From Oscillospiraceae bacterium (GTDB taxonomy: Bacteria > Bacillota > Clostridia > Oscillospirales > Oscillospiraceae), in assembly GCA_015067635.1 (NCBI GenBank), contig SVMA01000005.1, positions 1 through 64,000 of the forward strand: DNA of 64,000 nt, written 5' to 3'. Every line of letters starts with the position of its first letter. Position 1 is the first letter of the stretch. Shown here one piece after another: positions 1-8,055 of this stretch. A program made the position numbers and the translations under genes. The notes under the pieces are model-generated. The model saw only the letters and a program-made list of their open reading frames with translations. It had not been told where the DNA came from and did not search any database.

Positions 1-448
1 GACCCAGGGAGAACTCGGTCATGGGCATCAGCAGAGCGTTACCGCCGCCGGCTGCAGTACCCTTAACGTTCATGGTGGGGCCGCCGGAGGGCTGACGCAG
101 AGCGCCGCCGGCATTCTTGCCGATGTAACCCAGACCTTCGATCAGACCCAGGGAAACGGTGGACTTACCTTCACCGAAGGGGGTGGGAGTGATTGCGGTG
201 ACCTCGATGAACTTGCCGTCGGGCTTATCCTTCAGACGGTTCATAACCTTGATAAAATCAATCTTGGGAGTCTTGCCGTAGGGGATGATTTCTTCGGGGA
301 GAAGGCCCAGCTTCTCACGGAAGAAGTCCACAGAGGGAAGAGTCTTTTCTGCTTCCTCTGCGATTTGCCAGTCCTTGTAAACGGTGGGGTCCAGTTTGAC
401 AAAACCCTTCTCGTCCACATACTTGCCGTCAACGAAATTGATTGCCAT
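1..448 (-). CDS. fhs: Formate--tetrahydrofolate ligase, N-terminal part (truncated by window edge)
   Basis: ATP-dependent ligation of formate to tetrahydrofolate, giving 10-formyl-THF for purine and one-carbon metabolism in the cytoplasm. About 149 residues are visible. They include the family P-loop [11 protein letters not shown] (residues about 87-97) and the signatures [13 protein letters not shown] and [20 protein letters not shown], which are diagnostic of Fhs (FTHFS). The start ATG at 446-448 follows a strong AAAGGAGG Shine-Dalgarno. Codon use is strongly biased towards GGT, AAG and GAC, as in the GGGtGRT gene of this window, suggesting high expression. The gene is preceded by a consensus promoter and a palindrome at the start site. 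The remaining roughly 400 residues lie beyond the left edge. Confidence 0.95.
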   Translation of the reverse strand, partial: MAINFVDGKYVDEKGFVKLDPTVYKDWQIAEEAEKTLPSVDFFREKLGLLPEEIIPYGKTPKIDFIKVMNRLKDKPDGKFIEVTAITPTPFGEGKSTVSLGLIEGLGYIGKNAGGALRQPSGGPTMNVKGTAAGGGNALLMPMTEFSLG

Positions 449-552
449 GGTAGTTTCCTCCTTTTTTTGTTGCCCAGGGTCTTAACTAACCCCCAGGAAC
501 TATGTTATTTTCGGCTCTGCACATTATACCCATGTGTCACCCAGCGCCTTTT

Positions 553-568
553 CGATAAAATTTTATCG
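553..568. promoter_or_regulatory. Perfect 16-bp palindrome just downstream of the fhs promoter (candidate operator)
   Basis: CGATAAAATTTTATCG is a perfect palindrome lying about 4-19 bases into the predicted fhs transcript. This position is typical of a repressor operator. The cognate regulator is not identifiable from the window. Confidence 0.5.
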
Positions 569-578
569 GTACGGGGGT

Positions 579-607
579 ATTGTACCACCACAGGTGCTTT
601 TTGTCAA
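579..607 (-). promoter_or_regulatory. Sigma-A promoter for fhs
   Basis: On the minus strand, TTGACA (602-607) and TACAAT (579-584) are separated by exactly 17 bases. Transcription would start near 572 and give a leader of about 125 nt before fhs. Confidence 0.85.
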
Positions 608-640
608 CGGGTTTTCGTACATTTCCGAAGGATTTACGTT

Positions 641-1585
641 TTATTTTGCCTCCAGAATGGCGCTGCTGCGAATCAGCTGCATTGCCTTGGAGGTGAGCAC
701 GCTGCGACGTACAGCGGCTTCAAATTCTGCATCAAAATAGGGCTTCAGCTGCTCTACAGTCATGTTATTCTGGCGGCAAATGAGGGCAATGGCTTCTCCC
801 ATTTCTTCCTCACTGACCTCCAGGTTTTCCAGACGGATGATCTGTGCGACAGCAGCCTGATTGCGAAGGGCTGCTTCCGCGGCAGGATAGGCATCCTTGT
901 GCAGGTCTTCCTTGGTGATGTTCATAAAGGAGCAGTACATATCTAGAGTCAGCCCCTGCTGGGAAAGCTGTGCCTGCATATTTTGCAGCTGCTGCTCCAC
1001 CGCATCCTCCAGTTCGTTGGGATCGACGGTGTAATCAAGCGTAGCGGCAGCCTGCCGGAGGAGCCGGTCCTGCAGGTCCATTTCTCCCCGTTCATCGGCA
1101 TAGGATTGCAAACTATCCTTCAGCTTTTGACGCATTTCTGCCAAGGTTTCACAGCCGCCCACTTCTTTTGCAAAGGTGTCGTCCAGTTCATAGGCAGATT
1201 TGATGCGGATTTGGTGGATCTTGCACCGGAATTGGGCTTCCCTTCCTGCCAAATTCTCTGCGTGATATTCTTTTGGGAAGGTGACCTTAACGGTCACTTC
1301 CTCTCCGGGAACCTTGTCCAGCAGCTGCTCCTCAAAGCCGGGAATGAAAGCACCGCTGCCCAGGGTCAGCGTTTGATGCTCAGCAGTACCGCCGGCGAAT
1401 TGTGCTCCGTCGCAGAAGCCGGCATAATCCAGAACCACCTCGTCTCCGTTTTGGGTAGGACGGTCAGTGACCTCGGCGATGCGGGGTGTTTGCTGCTGCA
1501 GGCGCTGAAGCTGCTGCTCGGTTTCTGTGTCTGTAACGATGTGGCGGTCATATTCAGCGGTTAAGCCACGGTAAGTAAATGCCAT
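641..1585 (-). CDS. Trigger-factor-like FKBP chaperone lacking the ribosome-binding domain
   Basis: Predicted cytoplasmic peptidyl-prolyl isomerase/chaperone of 314 residues. An FKBP-type domain occupies about residues 45-135 (NGDEVVLDYAGF, then FIPGFEEQLLDKVPGEEVTV). It is followed by a long helical C-terminal domain of trigger-factor type. Canonical trigger factors are about 430 residues and begin with a roughly 110-residue ribosome-docking domain carrying a GFRxGxxP loop; that domain is absent here. The ATG at 1583-1585 is chosen because AAGGAGA lies just upstream; an upstream in-frame extension has no ribosome site. The gene is monocistronic from its own promoter and divergent from nrdD. 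It may be a paralogue beside a normal tig elsewhere. Confidence 0.8.
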   Translation of the reverse strand: MAFTYRGLTAEYDRHIVTDTETEQQLQRLQQQTPRIAEVTDRPTQNGDEVVLDYAGFCDGAQFAGGTAEHQTLTLGSGAFIPGFEEQLLDKVPGEEVTVKVTFPKEYHAENLAGREAQFRCKIHQIRIKSAYELDDTFAKEVGGCETLAEMRQKLKDSLQSYADERGEMDLQDRLLRQAAATLDYTVDPNELEDAVEQQLQNMQAQLSQQGLTLDMYCSFMNITKEDLHKDAYPAAEAALRNQAAVAQIIRLENLEVSEEEMGEAIALICRQNNMTVEQLKPYFDAEFEAAVRRSVLTSKAMQLIRSSAILEAK

Positions 1586-1717
1586 GTAGATATTCTCCTT
1601 ATACAATAATAAAAGGACAATCCAGCACAGCACTGAATTGCCCAGACGGTCGGCATAATAAGGCCACATTTCCCCGCGGTCAGTCCGCGAAATCCGTCAG
1701 TCGTGTGGTCCGTAAGC

Positions 1718-1746
1718 ATCATATAACGAAAAGCGAATTTTGTCAA
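1718..1746 (-). promoter_or_regulatory. Sigma-A promoter for the trigger-factor-like gene
   Basis: TTGACA (1741-1746) and TATGAT (1718-1723) on the minus strand have 17-base spacing. It is back-to-back with the nrdD control region and gives a leader of about 125 nt containing a small GC-rich hairpin. Confidence 0.8.
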
Positions 1747-1773
1747 GAGGGAAAATAAATTGCGGAAAAGCTA

Positions 1774-1779
1774 TTGACA
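1774..1779 (+). promoter_or_regulatory. -35 element of the nrdD operon
   Basis: A perfect TTGACA. The matching -10 region falls on or next to the first NrdR box (17 bases downstream starts at 1797), so NrdR binding would block RNA polymerase. Confidence 0.55.
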
Positions 1780-1796
1780 AAGGCCGGCAAATATGG

Positions 1797-1838
1797 CAAT
1801 ATATTGTGTAGTGCGAGGAATAAAAACACAACATGTAG
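1797..1838 (+). promoter_or_regulatory. Tandem NrdR boxes upstream of nrdD
   Basis: Box 1 core CAATATATTG (1797-1806) fits the NrdR core CWATATATWG perfectly. Box 2 core CAACATGTAG (1829-1838) fits at 8 of 10 positions and has the expected ACA on its left. Their centres are 32 bp apart, three helical turns, as in known NrdR box pairs of ribonucleotide reductase promoters. Repression by NrdR-ATP/dATP is inferred. Confidence 0.82.
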
Positions 1839-1887
1839 TTTTAATATTTACTGCATAAAAATCCGAAAGAAAGAACGGTGGAGAAAG

Positions 1888-4170
1888 ATGATTCATAGTA
1901 TTATCAAGCGCGACGGTCGCGTAGTGCTGTATGAGCAAGGCAAGATAGCGGCCGCAATTTTGAAAGCCATGGAGGTTTCCGGAGAAGGCAATGCTGCGGA
2001 TGCTGCCCGTGTAGCCAATGATGTGCAGTTGGCGCTGGAAAGCCGTTTTACCACCGATTCTCCTCATATTGAAGTGATCCAGGACGCGGTAGAGCAGCAG
2101 CTGATGAACCACGGCTTCAATGCTGCCGCCAAGGCCTATATCCTTTACCGCGCCAACCGTACCCGTGCGCGGGAAGCCAGTACCTCTTTGATGAAGACCA
2201 TTGATGAGATCACCAATATCGATGCCCGTATCAGCGACATGAAGCGGGACAATGCCAACATTGACGGCAACACCGCAATGGGCTCCATGCTGCAGATCGG
2301 TGCGGCCGGCGCCAAGGCGTATAATGAGATGTATTTGCTCCGCCCCGAGCATGCCAAGGCATATCGGGAAGGGGACATCCATATCCACGATTTTGACTTC
2401 TACTCCCTGACTACGACATGCTGTCAGATCGATATCTTAAAGCTGTTCCACGGCGGCTTTTCCACCGGTCACGGCTATCTGAGAGAGCCTCAGAGCATTC
2501 AAAGCTATGCGGCTTTGGCGGCGATTGCCATCCAGTCCAACCAGAATGACCAGCATGGCGGTCAGTCCATCCCCAATTTTGACTATGCTATGGCAGAGGG
2601 TGTTGCCAAGACTTACCGCAAGGCATTTTCCCGCCGTCTGCGGGATGTGGTGGAGGATTATTTGGATCTGCCCGATGAGAGCGAGCAAATTTCCGCCATT
2701 CTTGCACAGGTGGAAGAGACCACCGGAGAAACAGCCAAGCTGGAAAGCAGCAAGGCATATACCGATTGCCTTGTAAAGGCGCTTTGTGAGAAGTATTCTG
2801 TGGATAATGCCACGGCAGTCAAGCTGGTGGAACGGGCTGCAAAGCGGTCTGCACAGAAAACGGACCGGGATACCAAGCAAGCCATGGAGGGCTTTGTCCA
2901 CAACCTGAACACCATGCATTCCCGTGCCGGTGCCCAGACTCCGTTCTCTTCCATCAACTACGGTACGGATACTTCTCCGGAAGGCAGAATGGCCATCCGT
3001 AACATTCTTCTGGCATTGGAAGCCGGTCTGGGTCATGGCGAGACCTGTATTTTCCCCATCCATATTTTCAAGGTAAAGGAAGGGGTCAACTACAACGAAA
3101 CAGATATTAATTACGATTTGTTCCGGCTGAGTATGCGGGTCAGCGCAAAGCGCCTGTTCCCCAACTATACTTTCCTGGATTCTCCGTACAACCTGCAATA
3201 CTATGTCCCCGGCAGACCGGAAACGGAAATCGCAACCATGGGCTGCCGTACCCGTGTCATGGGCAATGTCTATGATCCCACCCGTCAGATCGCGTATGGC
3301 CGCGGAAATCTGTCCTTTACCTCTATCAACCTGCCCCGTTTGGCGATTGAGAGCAATGGCGACGAAAAGGTATTTTACGAAAAACTGCAGGCTATGCTGG
3401 AATTGGTTGCCCAGCAAATGCTGGACCGTTTTGAGATCCAGGCCAACAAGCACATTTACAACTATCCCTTCCTCATGGGTCAGGGCGTGTGGCTGGATGC
3501 GGACAACCTGTCCATGGATGAGGATCTGCGGGAAGTGCTGAAGCACGGCACCTTGTCCATTGGCTTTATCGGTTTGGCGGAAACCCTGACTGCACTTTAT
3601 GGTCAGCACCACGGACAAAGCGAGGAACTGCAGAAGAAGGGCCTGGAGATCGTTGGCTTCATGCGGGAGTACTGCGATAAGAAATCTCAGGCAATGAAGA
3701 TGAACTTTACGTTGCTGGGAACACCCGCAGAGGGGTTGTCCGGTCGGTTTATCCGACTGGATAAGAAGCGTTACGGTAAAATTGCCGGCGTTACCGATCG
3801 GGAGTATTACACCAACAGCTTCCACATCCCTGTATGGCATCCCATTTCCGTGTACGATAAGATTCGTCTGGAAGCGCCTTACCATGCACTGTGCAATGCC
3901 GGTCATATCAGCTATGTGGAGCTGGACGGCGATGTGGCACACAATGTAGAGGCTTTTGAGGCGGTGGTACGGTGCATGCATGATGCAGGCATTGGCTACG
4001 GCTCTATTAACCATCCGGTAGACCGGGATCCTATCTGCGGATACGTGGGGATCATTGGAGATGTATGTCCCCGTTGCGGCCGTCGGGAGGGAGAACAGAT
4101 TGATCCCGAAACCGTTGATCAGTTAAAGAGAAAGTATCCTGAAATGCCGGCATTTCAGGGAATTCGATAA
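1888..4170 (+). CDS. nrdD: Anaerobic ribonucleoside-triphosphate reductase, catalytic part without the glycyl-radical tail
   Basis: Reduces ribonucleoside triphosphates to dNTPs anaerobically; 760 residues. An ATP-cone (about 1-90, SIIKRDGRVV) precedes the ten-stranded barrel. Active-site cysteines are visible: C178/C179 in TTTCCQ and C453 in MGCRTRVMGN. The C-terminal zinc-ribbon is CGYVG (C717) and CPRC (C727, C730). The polypeptide then stops after a short tail ending FQGIR, without the RxxGY glycyl-radical segment present in ordinary NrdD. That segment is encoded by the next gene. The start ATG at 1888 has GGTGGAGAAAG upstream; the frame is open further up but lacks a ribosome site. The operon nrdD-small gene-nrdG is under NrdR boxes. 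Confidence 0.93.
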   Translation: MIHSIIKRDGRVVLYEQGKIAAAILKAMEVSGEGNAADAARVANDVQLALESRFTTDSPHIEVIQDAVEQQLMNHGFNAAAKAYILYRANRTRAREASTSLMKTIDEITNIDARISDMKRDNANIDGNTAMGSMLQIGAAGAKAYNEMYLLRPEHAKAYREGDIHIHDFDFYSLTTTCCQIDILKLFHGGFSTGHGYLREPQSIQSYAALAAIAIQSNQNDQHGGQSIPNFDYAMAEGVAKTYRKAFSRRLRDVVEDYLDLPDESEQISAILAQVEETTGETAKLESSKAYTDCLVKALCEKYSVDNATAVKLVERAAKRSAQKTDRDTKQAMEGFVHNLNTMHSRAGAQTPFSSINYGTDTSPEGRMAIRNILLALEAGLGHGETCIFPIHIFKVKEGVNYNETDINYDLFRLSMRVSAKRLFPNYTFLDSPYNLQYYVPGRPETEIATMGCRTRVMGNVYDPTRQIAYGRGNLSFTSINLPRLAIESNGDEKVFYEKLQAMLELVAQQMLDRFEIQANKHIYNYPFLMGQGVWLDADNLSMDEDLREVLKHGTLSIGFIGLAETLTALYGQHHGQSEELQKKGLEIVGFMREYCDKKSQAMKMNFTLLGTPAEGLSGRFIRLDKKRYGKIAGVTDREYYTNSFHIPVWHPISVYDKIRLEAPYHALCNAGHISYVELDGDVAHNVEAFEAVVRCMHDAGIGYGSINHPVDRDPICGYVGIIGDVCPRCGRREGEQIDPETVDQLKRKYPEMPAFQGIR

Positions 4171-4182
4171 GGAGGAACGATT

Positions 4183-4344
4183 ATGACTGTCAAAACCATG
4201 AGCGAAAAAATGGGTCAGGGTGTAGGCTTTGAACGGATTCGCCGCATCACCGGCTATTTGGTGGGCACCATGGACAAGTGGAATGATGCCAAACGGGCGG
4301 AAGAGCGCGACCGCGTGAAGCACAGCACGAAGAATGATGCTTGA
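4183..4344 (+). CDS. Free-standing 53-aa glycyl-radical domain of the anaerobic ribonucleotide reductase
   Basis: A 53-residue protein whose core FERIRRITGYLVGT (G24 as the predicted radical glycine), followed by WNDAKRAEERDRVKH, is the C-terminal glycyl-radical segment normally fused to NrdD. It lies in the same frame as nrdD, separated only by TAA (4168-4170) and 12 bases. A clean GGAGG (4171-4175) sits 7 bases before its ATG, so it looks like a real gene rather than sequencing damage. Its end overlaps nrdG by 11 bases, indicating translational coupling. Inferred role: it docks on NrdD and carries the radical generated by NrdG, much as GrcA (YfiD) does for pyruvate formate-lyase in E. coli. 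Confidence 0.88.
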   Translation: MTVKTMSEKMGQGVGFERIRRITGYLVGTMDKWNDAKRAEERDRVKHSTKNDA

Positions 4345-4852
4345 TTTGTCCGGTATTGTCAGCGACAGCATTGTGGACGGACCGGGGATTCGGGTGACCG
4401 TATTTTCTCAGGGTTGTCCCCATCATTGTCCCGGCTGCCACAATCCGGAAACCTGGGACTTTGGCTGTGGCACACAGCTGACTGTACAGCAGGTGCTGGA
4501 GATCGTGCAAAGCAATCCTCTGTGCCGTGGCGTGACCTTTTCCGGCGGAGAGCCTTTTGCTCAGGCGGAGGGTTTTGCGGAGCTCGCAAGGCTGCTGAAA
4601 TGCCGCGGCTATGAGGTGGCGTCCTATACAGGATATACCTTTGAGCAGCTGTATACCGGTACACCGGCACAGCGGCAGCTGCTGGAAACCATTGACGTAC
4701 TGATCGACGGACCGTTCCTGATGGCAGAAAAGAGCATGGAAGTCAGCTTCCGCGGCAGTAAGAATCAGCGGATTCTGGATGTTCCTGCCAGCTTGGTGTC
4801 AGGAATCGCAACGCCCGTGACCAGTCCCCGTTGGATGGGAGAATATGCATAA
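4334..4852 (+). CDS. nrdG: Anaerobic RNR-activating radical SAM protein
   Basis: A 172-residue radical SAM activase that installs the glycyl radical of the reductase. The CxxxCxxC cluster motif is GCPHHCPGC (C28, C32, C35). VDGPGIRVTVFSQG before it and TFSGGEPFAQ after it are typical of NrdG. The start ATG (4334) or the next ATG (4337) lies inside the end of the glycyl-radical gene. No strong Shine-Dalgarno is seen, so translation is probably coupled. Length is normal for the family. A hairpin terminator follows the stop. Confidence 0.94.
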   Translation: MMLDLSGIVSDSIVDGPGIRVTVFSQGCPHHCPGCHNPETWDFGCGTQLTVQQVLEIVQSNPLCRGVTFSGGEPFAQAEGFAELARLLKCRGYEVASYTGYTFEQLYTGTPAQRQLLETIDVLIDGPFLMAEKSMEVSFRGSKNQRILDVPASLVSGIATPVTSPRWMGEYA

Positions 4853-4855
4853 AAG

Positions 4856-4887
4856 CGAGGTAACCCCACGGTTGCCTCGTTTGTTTG
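4856..4887 (+). terminator. Terminator of the nrd operon
   Basis: A 10-bp stem (4856-4865 with 4870-4879, one G-U pair) and 4-base loop, followed by a short T-rich run, directly after nrdG. Confidence 0.7.
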
Positions 4888-4898
4888 CGGATAAAGCA

Positions 4899-4926
4899 TT
4901 GACATACCCAGCGGCTAATGTATAAT
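4899..4926 (+). promoter_or_regulatory. Promoter for the alpha/beta hydrolase gene
   Basis: TTGACA (4899-4904) and TATAAT (4921-4926) with 16-base spacing. Confidence 0.8.
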
Positions 4927-4969
4927 GTAAATATAGAGAAATAACCGAAAGGTTTTGGAGGAATCTACC

Positions 4970-5989
4970 ATGAAAGAGTTTTCACCGGATTTATACAACG
5001 AATACCTGCTGCGTAACCGCAAGCCCAAACTGGCATTTGATGAGCAGGCGGATTATGAAGCCTGGCGTCAGCAGGTCAAGGAAAAGCTGACAGAGCTGTT
5101 GGGAGACATGCCCGAGGAAAAAGTGCCGCTGAATGTCCGCGTGGAATGGGAAAAGGAACACGATACCTTTATTGAGAAGCGGATCATTTTTGATACCGAG
5201 CCCTTTGCTTCAGTTCCGTGCCATTTGTGGGTGCCCAAGGCGGCCAAGAAGCCCTGTCCTGCGGTGATTTGCCTGCAGGGGCACTCTACCGGCATGCACA
5301 TTTCCATGGGCCGTGCCATTTACGAGGAGGACAAGGAACTGATTTCCGGCGGTGACCGGGATTTTGCACCGCAGATTGTTAAGGAAGGCTATGCTGCGTT
5401 GGTTTTGGAGCAGAGAGCTTTTGGCGAACGCTGCAGTGAAAAGGTAAACACATCGACGACATGCGTGCATCCGGCGATGGTCAGCCTGTTGGTGGGACGG
5501 ACATTGCTGGGCGGACGTGTTTGGGACGTTTCCCGTGCCATCGATGTGTTGGAAACTCTTCCGGAAATCGACAACGACCGCATCGCCTGTATGGGCAACT
5601 CCGGCGGCGGTACGGCTACATATTATGCCGCCTGCATGGATGAACGAATCAAGATCGCAATGCCGTCCTGTGCGGTATGCACCTTTGAGCAGTCCATCGG
5701 AATTATGCGGCACTGTGACTGTAACTATCTGCCCGGTATGCAGAAGTATTTTGATATGGGCGAAATTTCCTGCCTGATTGCCCCCAGAAAGCTGGTGGTT
5801 GTCAACGGCAAGGAGGACAACGGATTCCTGCTGCCGGGCGCATTGGAAGCTTTCCGGGTGATCCAGAAGGTCTATGAGAAGGCCGGCTGCAAGGATAATT
5901 GCGTGCAGATTATCGGTCAGGAGGGTCATCGGTTCTATGCAAATCCTTCCTGGAATGTTTTCAGAGAAATGTCCGGATGGAGTGTATAA
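4970..5989 (+). CDS. Alpha/beta hydrolase (acetyl-xylan-esterase/dienelactone-hydrolase-like)
   Basis: A 339-residue cytoplasmic serine hydrolase with no signal peptide. The nucleophile elbow is GNSGGG (S211). Plausible acid and base are D283 (NGKEDNGF) and H320 (GQEGHRFY), in the right order for the fold. The N-terminal part (about 1-75) is a helical cap followed by a strand-rich entry into the hydrolase core, as in large carbohydrate esterases. The ATG at 4970 is preceded by TTGGAGG at 8-base spacing. The gene stands alone, with its own promoter and terminator, so the substrate cannot be inferred from neighbours. Deacetylation of plant glycans is one possibility. Confidence 0.75.
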   Translation: MKEFSPDLYNEYLLRNRKPKLAFDEQADYEAWRQQVKEKLTELLGDMPEEKVPLNVRVEWEKEHDTFIEKRIIFDTEPFASVPCHLWVPKAAKKPCPAVICLQGHSTGMHISMGRAIYEEDKELISGGDRDFAPQIVKEGYAALVLEQRAFGERCSEKVNTSTTCVHPAMVSLLVGRTLLGGRVWDVSRAIDVLETLPEIDNDRIACMGNSGGGTATYYAACMDERIKIAMPSCAVCTFEQSIGIMRHCDCNYLPGMQKYFDMGEISCLIAPRKLVVVNGKEDNGFLLPGALEAFRVIQKVYEKAGCKDNCVQIIGQEGHRFYANPSWNVFREMSGWSV

Positions 5990-6002
5990 GGCGTGCTGAA
6001 AA

Positions 6003-6034
6003 AAGCAACCGCACCTTGAGGGGTGCGGTTGTTC
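6003..6034. terminator. Bidirectional terminator between the hydrolase and proC
   Basis: A 10-bp stem CAACCGCACC (6006-6015) with GGTGCGGTTG (6022-6031) and a 6-base loop. On the minus strand it is followed by a run of T, making a good proC terminator. Confidence 0.8.
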
Positions 6035-6035
6035 G

Positions 6036-6821
6036 TTATTTACCCAGTTCTTTGTTTCGCTTGTAGGCGGCGGCAACACACTCCATTGCGGCGGCACGGA
6101 AGCCGTTTTGCTCCAGTACACGAATACCGGCAATGGTGCTGCCACCGGGAGAGCAAACAGCATCCTTCAGTGCGCCGGGATGCTCACCGGAGCTAAGCAG
6201 CATTTTTGCGGCACCTTCCATGGTAGCGGCGGCGTATTCAATGGCTTTGGCGCGGGGAAGGCCACAGGCCACAGCTCCGTCAGCCAATGCTTCCAGGAAC
6301 AAATACATATAGGCAGGACCGCTGCCACTCAAAGCGCTGGCGGCATCAATTTGTCCTTCTGCCAAATTGTCTATCAGTCCGCAGGGAGTCATATCCGCCA
6401 GCCAGTCTGCCAAGACAGCCGGATCTACCAAATCGTTGTGGCAGTAGAGAATGACACCCTTGCCTACGGCAGTAGGTGTATTGGGCATGATGCGGATGAT
6501 AGGCAGCTTTGTGCCGACCATGGCTTCGATTTGAGAAATCTCCAGACCGGCGGCAATGGTAATCAGCAGGGGCTTTTTCTCTGCCAGAATTCCCTGCAAA
6601 GGCTTCAGACAGCCTGCCATCATCTGGGGTTTGACCGCCAGAAAAATTCGTTGACATTCTGCTGCAACTGTGGAATTGTCAGCATAAGTGATGCCCAGCG
6701 CGGATGCCAGAAGCTTTGCTTTTTCGCTGGGGTCAGCGATGGCAATATCCTTCGTGGAGCTGCACAGAGCCCGGGCAAGGCTGGAGCCCATATTGCCGCA
6801 GCCGATAAAACCGTATTTCAT
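6036..6821 (-). CDS. proC: Pyrroline-5-carboxylate reductase
   Basis: Last step of proline synthesis: reduces pyrroline-5-carboxylate to L-proline with NAD(P)H. 261 residues, with the N-terminal Rossmann motif GFIGCGNMGSSLARAL and the family signatures IMPNTPTAVGKG, ALSGSGPAYMYLFLEALADG and CSPGGSTIAG. The ATG at 6819-6821 has AAGGAGG upstream. It lies 10 bases after proA, as third gene of a proB-proA-proC operon read leftward, so the whole pathway from glutamate is encoded in one unit. Confidence 0.96.
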   Translation of the reverse strand: MKYGFIGCGNMGSSLARALCSSTKDIAIADPSEKAKLLASALGITYADNSTVAAECQRIFLAVKPQMMAGCLKPLQGILAEKKPLLITIAAGLEISQIEAMVGTKLPIIRIMPNTPTAVGKGVILYCHNDLVDPAVLADWLADMTPCGLIDNLAEGQIDAASALSGSGPAYMYLFLEALADGAVACGLPRAKAIEYAAATMEGAAKMLLSSGEHPGALKDAVCSPGGSTIAGIRVLEQNGFRAAAMECVAAAYKRNKELGK

Positions 6822-6831
6822 AAGAGCCTCC

Positions 6832-8055
6832 TTATCGGATGTGTCCGTTTCCGCGGACAATGTACTTGTAAGTGGTCAGTTCCTTCAGGCCCATAGGACC
6901 GCGGGCATGAAGCTTTTGGGTGGAAATACCCATTTCACAGCCCAAGCCAAATTCACCGCCGTCGGTGAAACGGGTGGACGCATTGACATAGACCGCGGCA
7001 CTGTCCACACCGGCGGTAAAGATTGCTTCTGCTTCCGGATTACCCGTGACGATGGCTTCGCTGTGACCGGTGGAATGGGAAGCAATGTGCCTGACGGCCT
7101 CATTCACATCCTCCACACACTTAACCGCTAAAATATAGTCCAAAAACTCGGTGTCAAAGTCGGTTTCGGATGCCGGTGTGCCCGGAATGATGGCAGAGGC
7201 AAAGGCATCCAAACGCAGCTCCACCTGAGGAATCCGTTTTGCCAGCATGGGTAAAAATTGGGGAGCAATTTCCTTATCCACCAACAGTACTTCCTCTGCG
7301 TTGCATACGCTGGGTCGGCTGGTCTTGGCATTTTCGACAATGTTCAGCGCCATCTGCAAATCTGCGGACTTTTCCACATACACATGGCAGATGCCGGTGC
7401 CGGTGGCGATACAGGGAACGGTTGCGGTTTGGACGCAGGCGTTGATTAAGCCTGCACCGCCCCGGGGGATCAGCAGATCCACATAACCGTTGGCGGTCAT
7501 CAAAGCGGTGGCACTGTCCCGGGAAGTGTCCTGCACCAGATTGATGGCATTTTCTGTAATGCCCAGCCCGGAAAGTCCGGTCTTAAGGGCCTTTACAATA
7601 GCGTTGGCACTGCGGAAGGCTTCTTTGCCGCCCCGAAGGATACAAACATTGCCGCTTTTCAGCGCCAAAGCCGCGGCATCACCGGTAACATTGGGACGGC
7701 TCTCATAAATGATGGCAATAACGCCAACAGGAACGGAAACCTTTTGAATTTTCAGACCGTCCTTGCGGATGTGTTCATCCAGCAGAAGTCCTACCGGGTC
7801 CGGCAGGGCCGCCACATCCCGAATTCCCTGTGCCATGGCGGCAATGCGGTCGGGAGAGAGGCGGAGACGATCCAGCATCACTTGGGAAATGGAGTCCTTG
7901 GCGGCATCCAGGTCCAGTGCGTTGGCATCCAAAACATCCTGCTGACAGGCGAGCAGGGCATCTGCCATTGCCAGGAGCGCTTCATTTTTTTGCACCGTGG
8001 TCAGTCGGGCGATATCTGCCCTGGCAGCCTTGGCATTTTTCAGCATTTCCTTCAT
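6832..8055 (-). CDS. proA: Glutamate-5-semialdehyde dehydrogenase (gamma-glutamyl phosphate reductase)
   Basis: NADPH-dependent reduction of gamma-glutamyl phosphate to glutamate semialdehyde, second step of proline synthesis. 407 residues, normal length. The aldehyde-dehydrogenase fold is recognised by [27 protein letters not shown] and the catalytic-cysteine region [13 protein letters not shown]; the C-terminal [17 protein letters not shown] is typical. Its start overlaps the stop of proB by 4 bases (ATGA), indicating translational coupling within the operon. Confidence 0.96.
   Translation of the reverse strand: MKEMLKNAKAARADIARLTTVQKNEALLAMADALLACQQDVLDANALDLDAAKDSISQVMLDRLRLSPDRIAAMAQGIRDVAALPDPVGLLLDEHIRKDGLKIQKVSVPVGVIAIIYESRPNVTGDAAALALKSGNVCILRGGKEAFRSANAIVKALKTGLSGLGITENAINLVQDTSRDSATALMTANGYVDLLIPRGGAGLINACVQTATVPCIATGTGICHVYVEKSADLQMALNIVENAKTSRPSVCNAEEVLLVDKEIAPQFLPMLAKRIPQVELRLDAFASAIIPGTPASETDFDTEFLDYILAVKCVEDVNEAVRHIASHSTGHSEAIVTGNPEAEAIFTAGVDSAAVYVNASTRFTDGGEFGLGCEMGISTQKLHARGPMGLKELTTYKYIVRGNGHIR

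Noticed and set aside
449..552. Possible THF riboswitch or second promoter (TATAAT complement at 523-528) in the fhs leader
   Set aside because: I could not build a convincing riboswitch core, and the second -10 lacks a matching -35. A covariance-model search would be decisive.
2437..4014. A 525-codon open frame on the minus strand opposite nrdD
   Set aside because: It is the antisense shadow of a strongly conserved gene. It has no ribosome site and no recognisable domain, and its composition is explained by nrdD codon bias.
4168..4182. Sequencing error as the cause of the NrdD stop
   Set aside because: Not the best explanation. The frame is unchanged across the stop and a correctly spaced GGAGG and ATG follow at once. 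An in-frame substitution error would not create a ribosome site.
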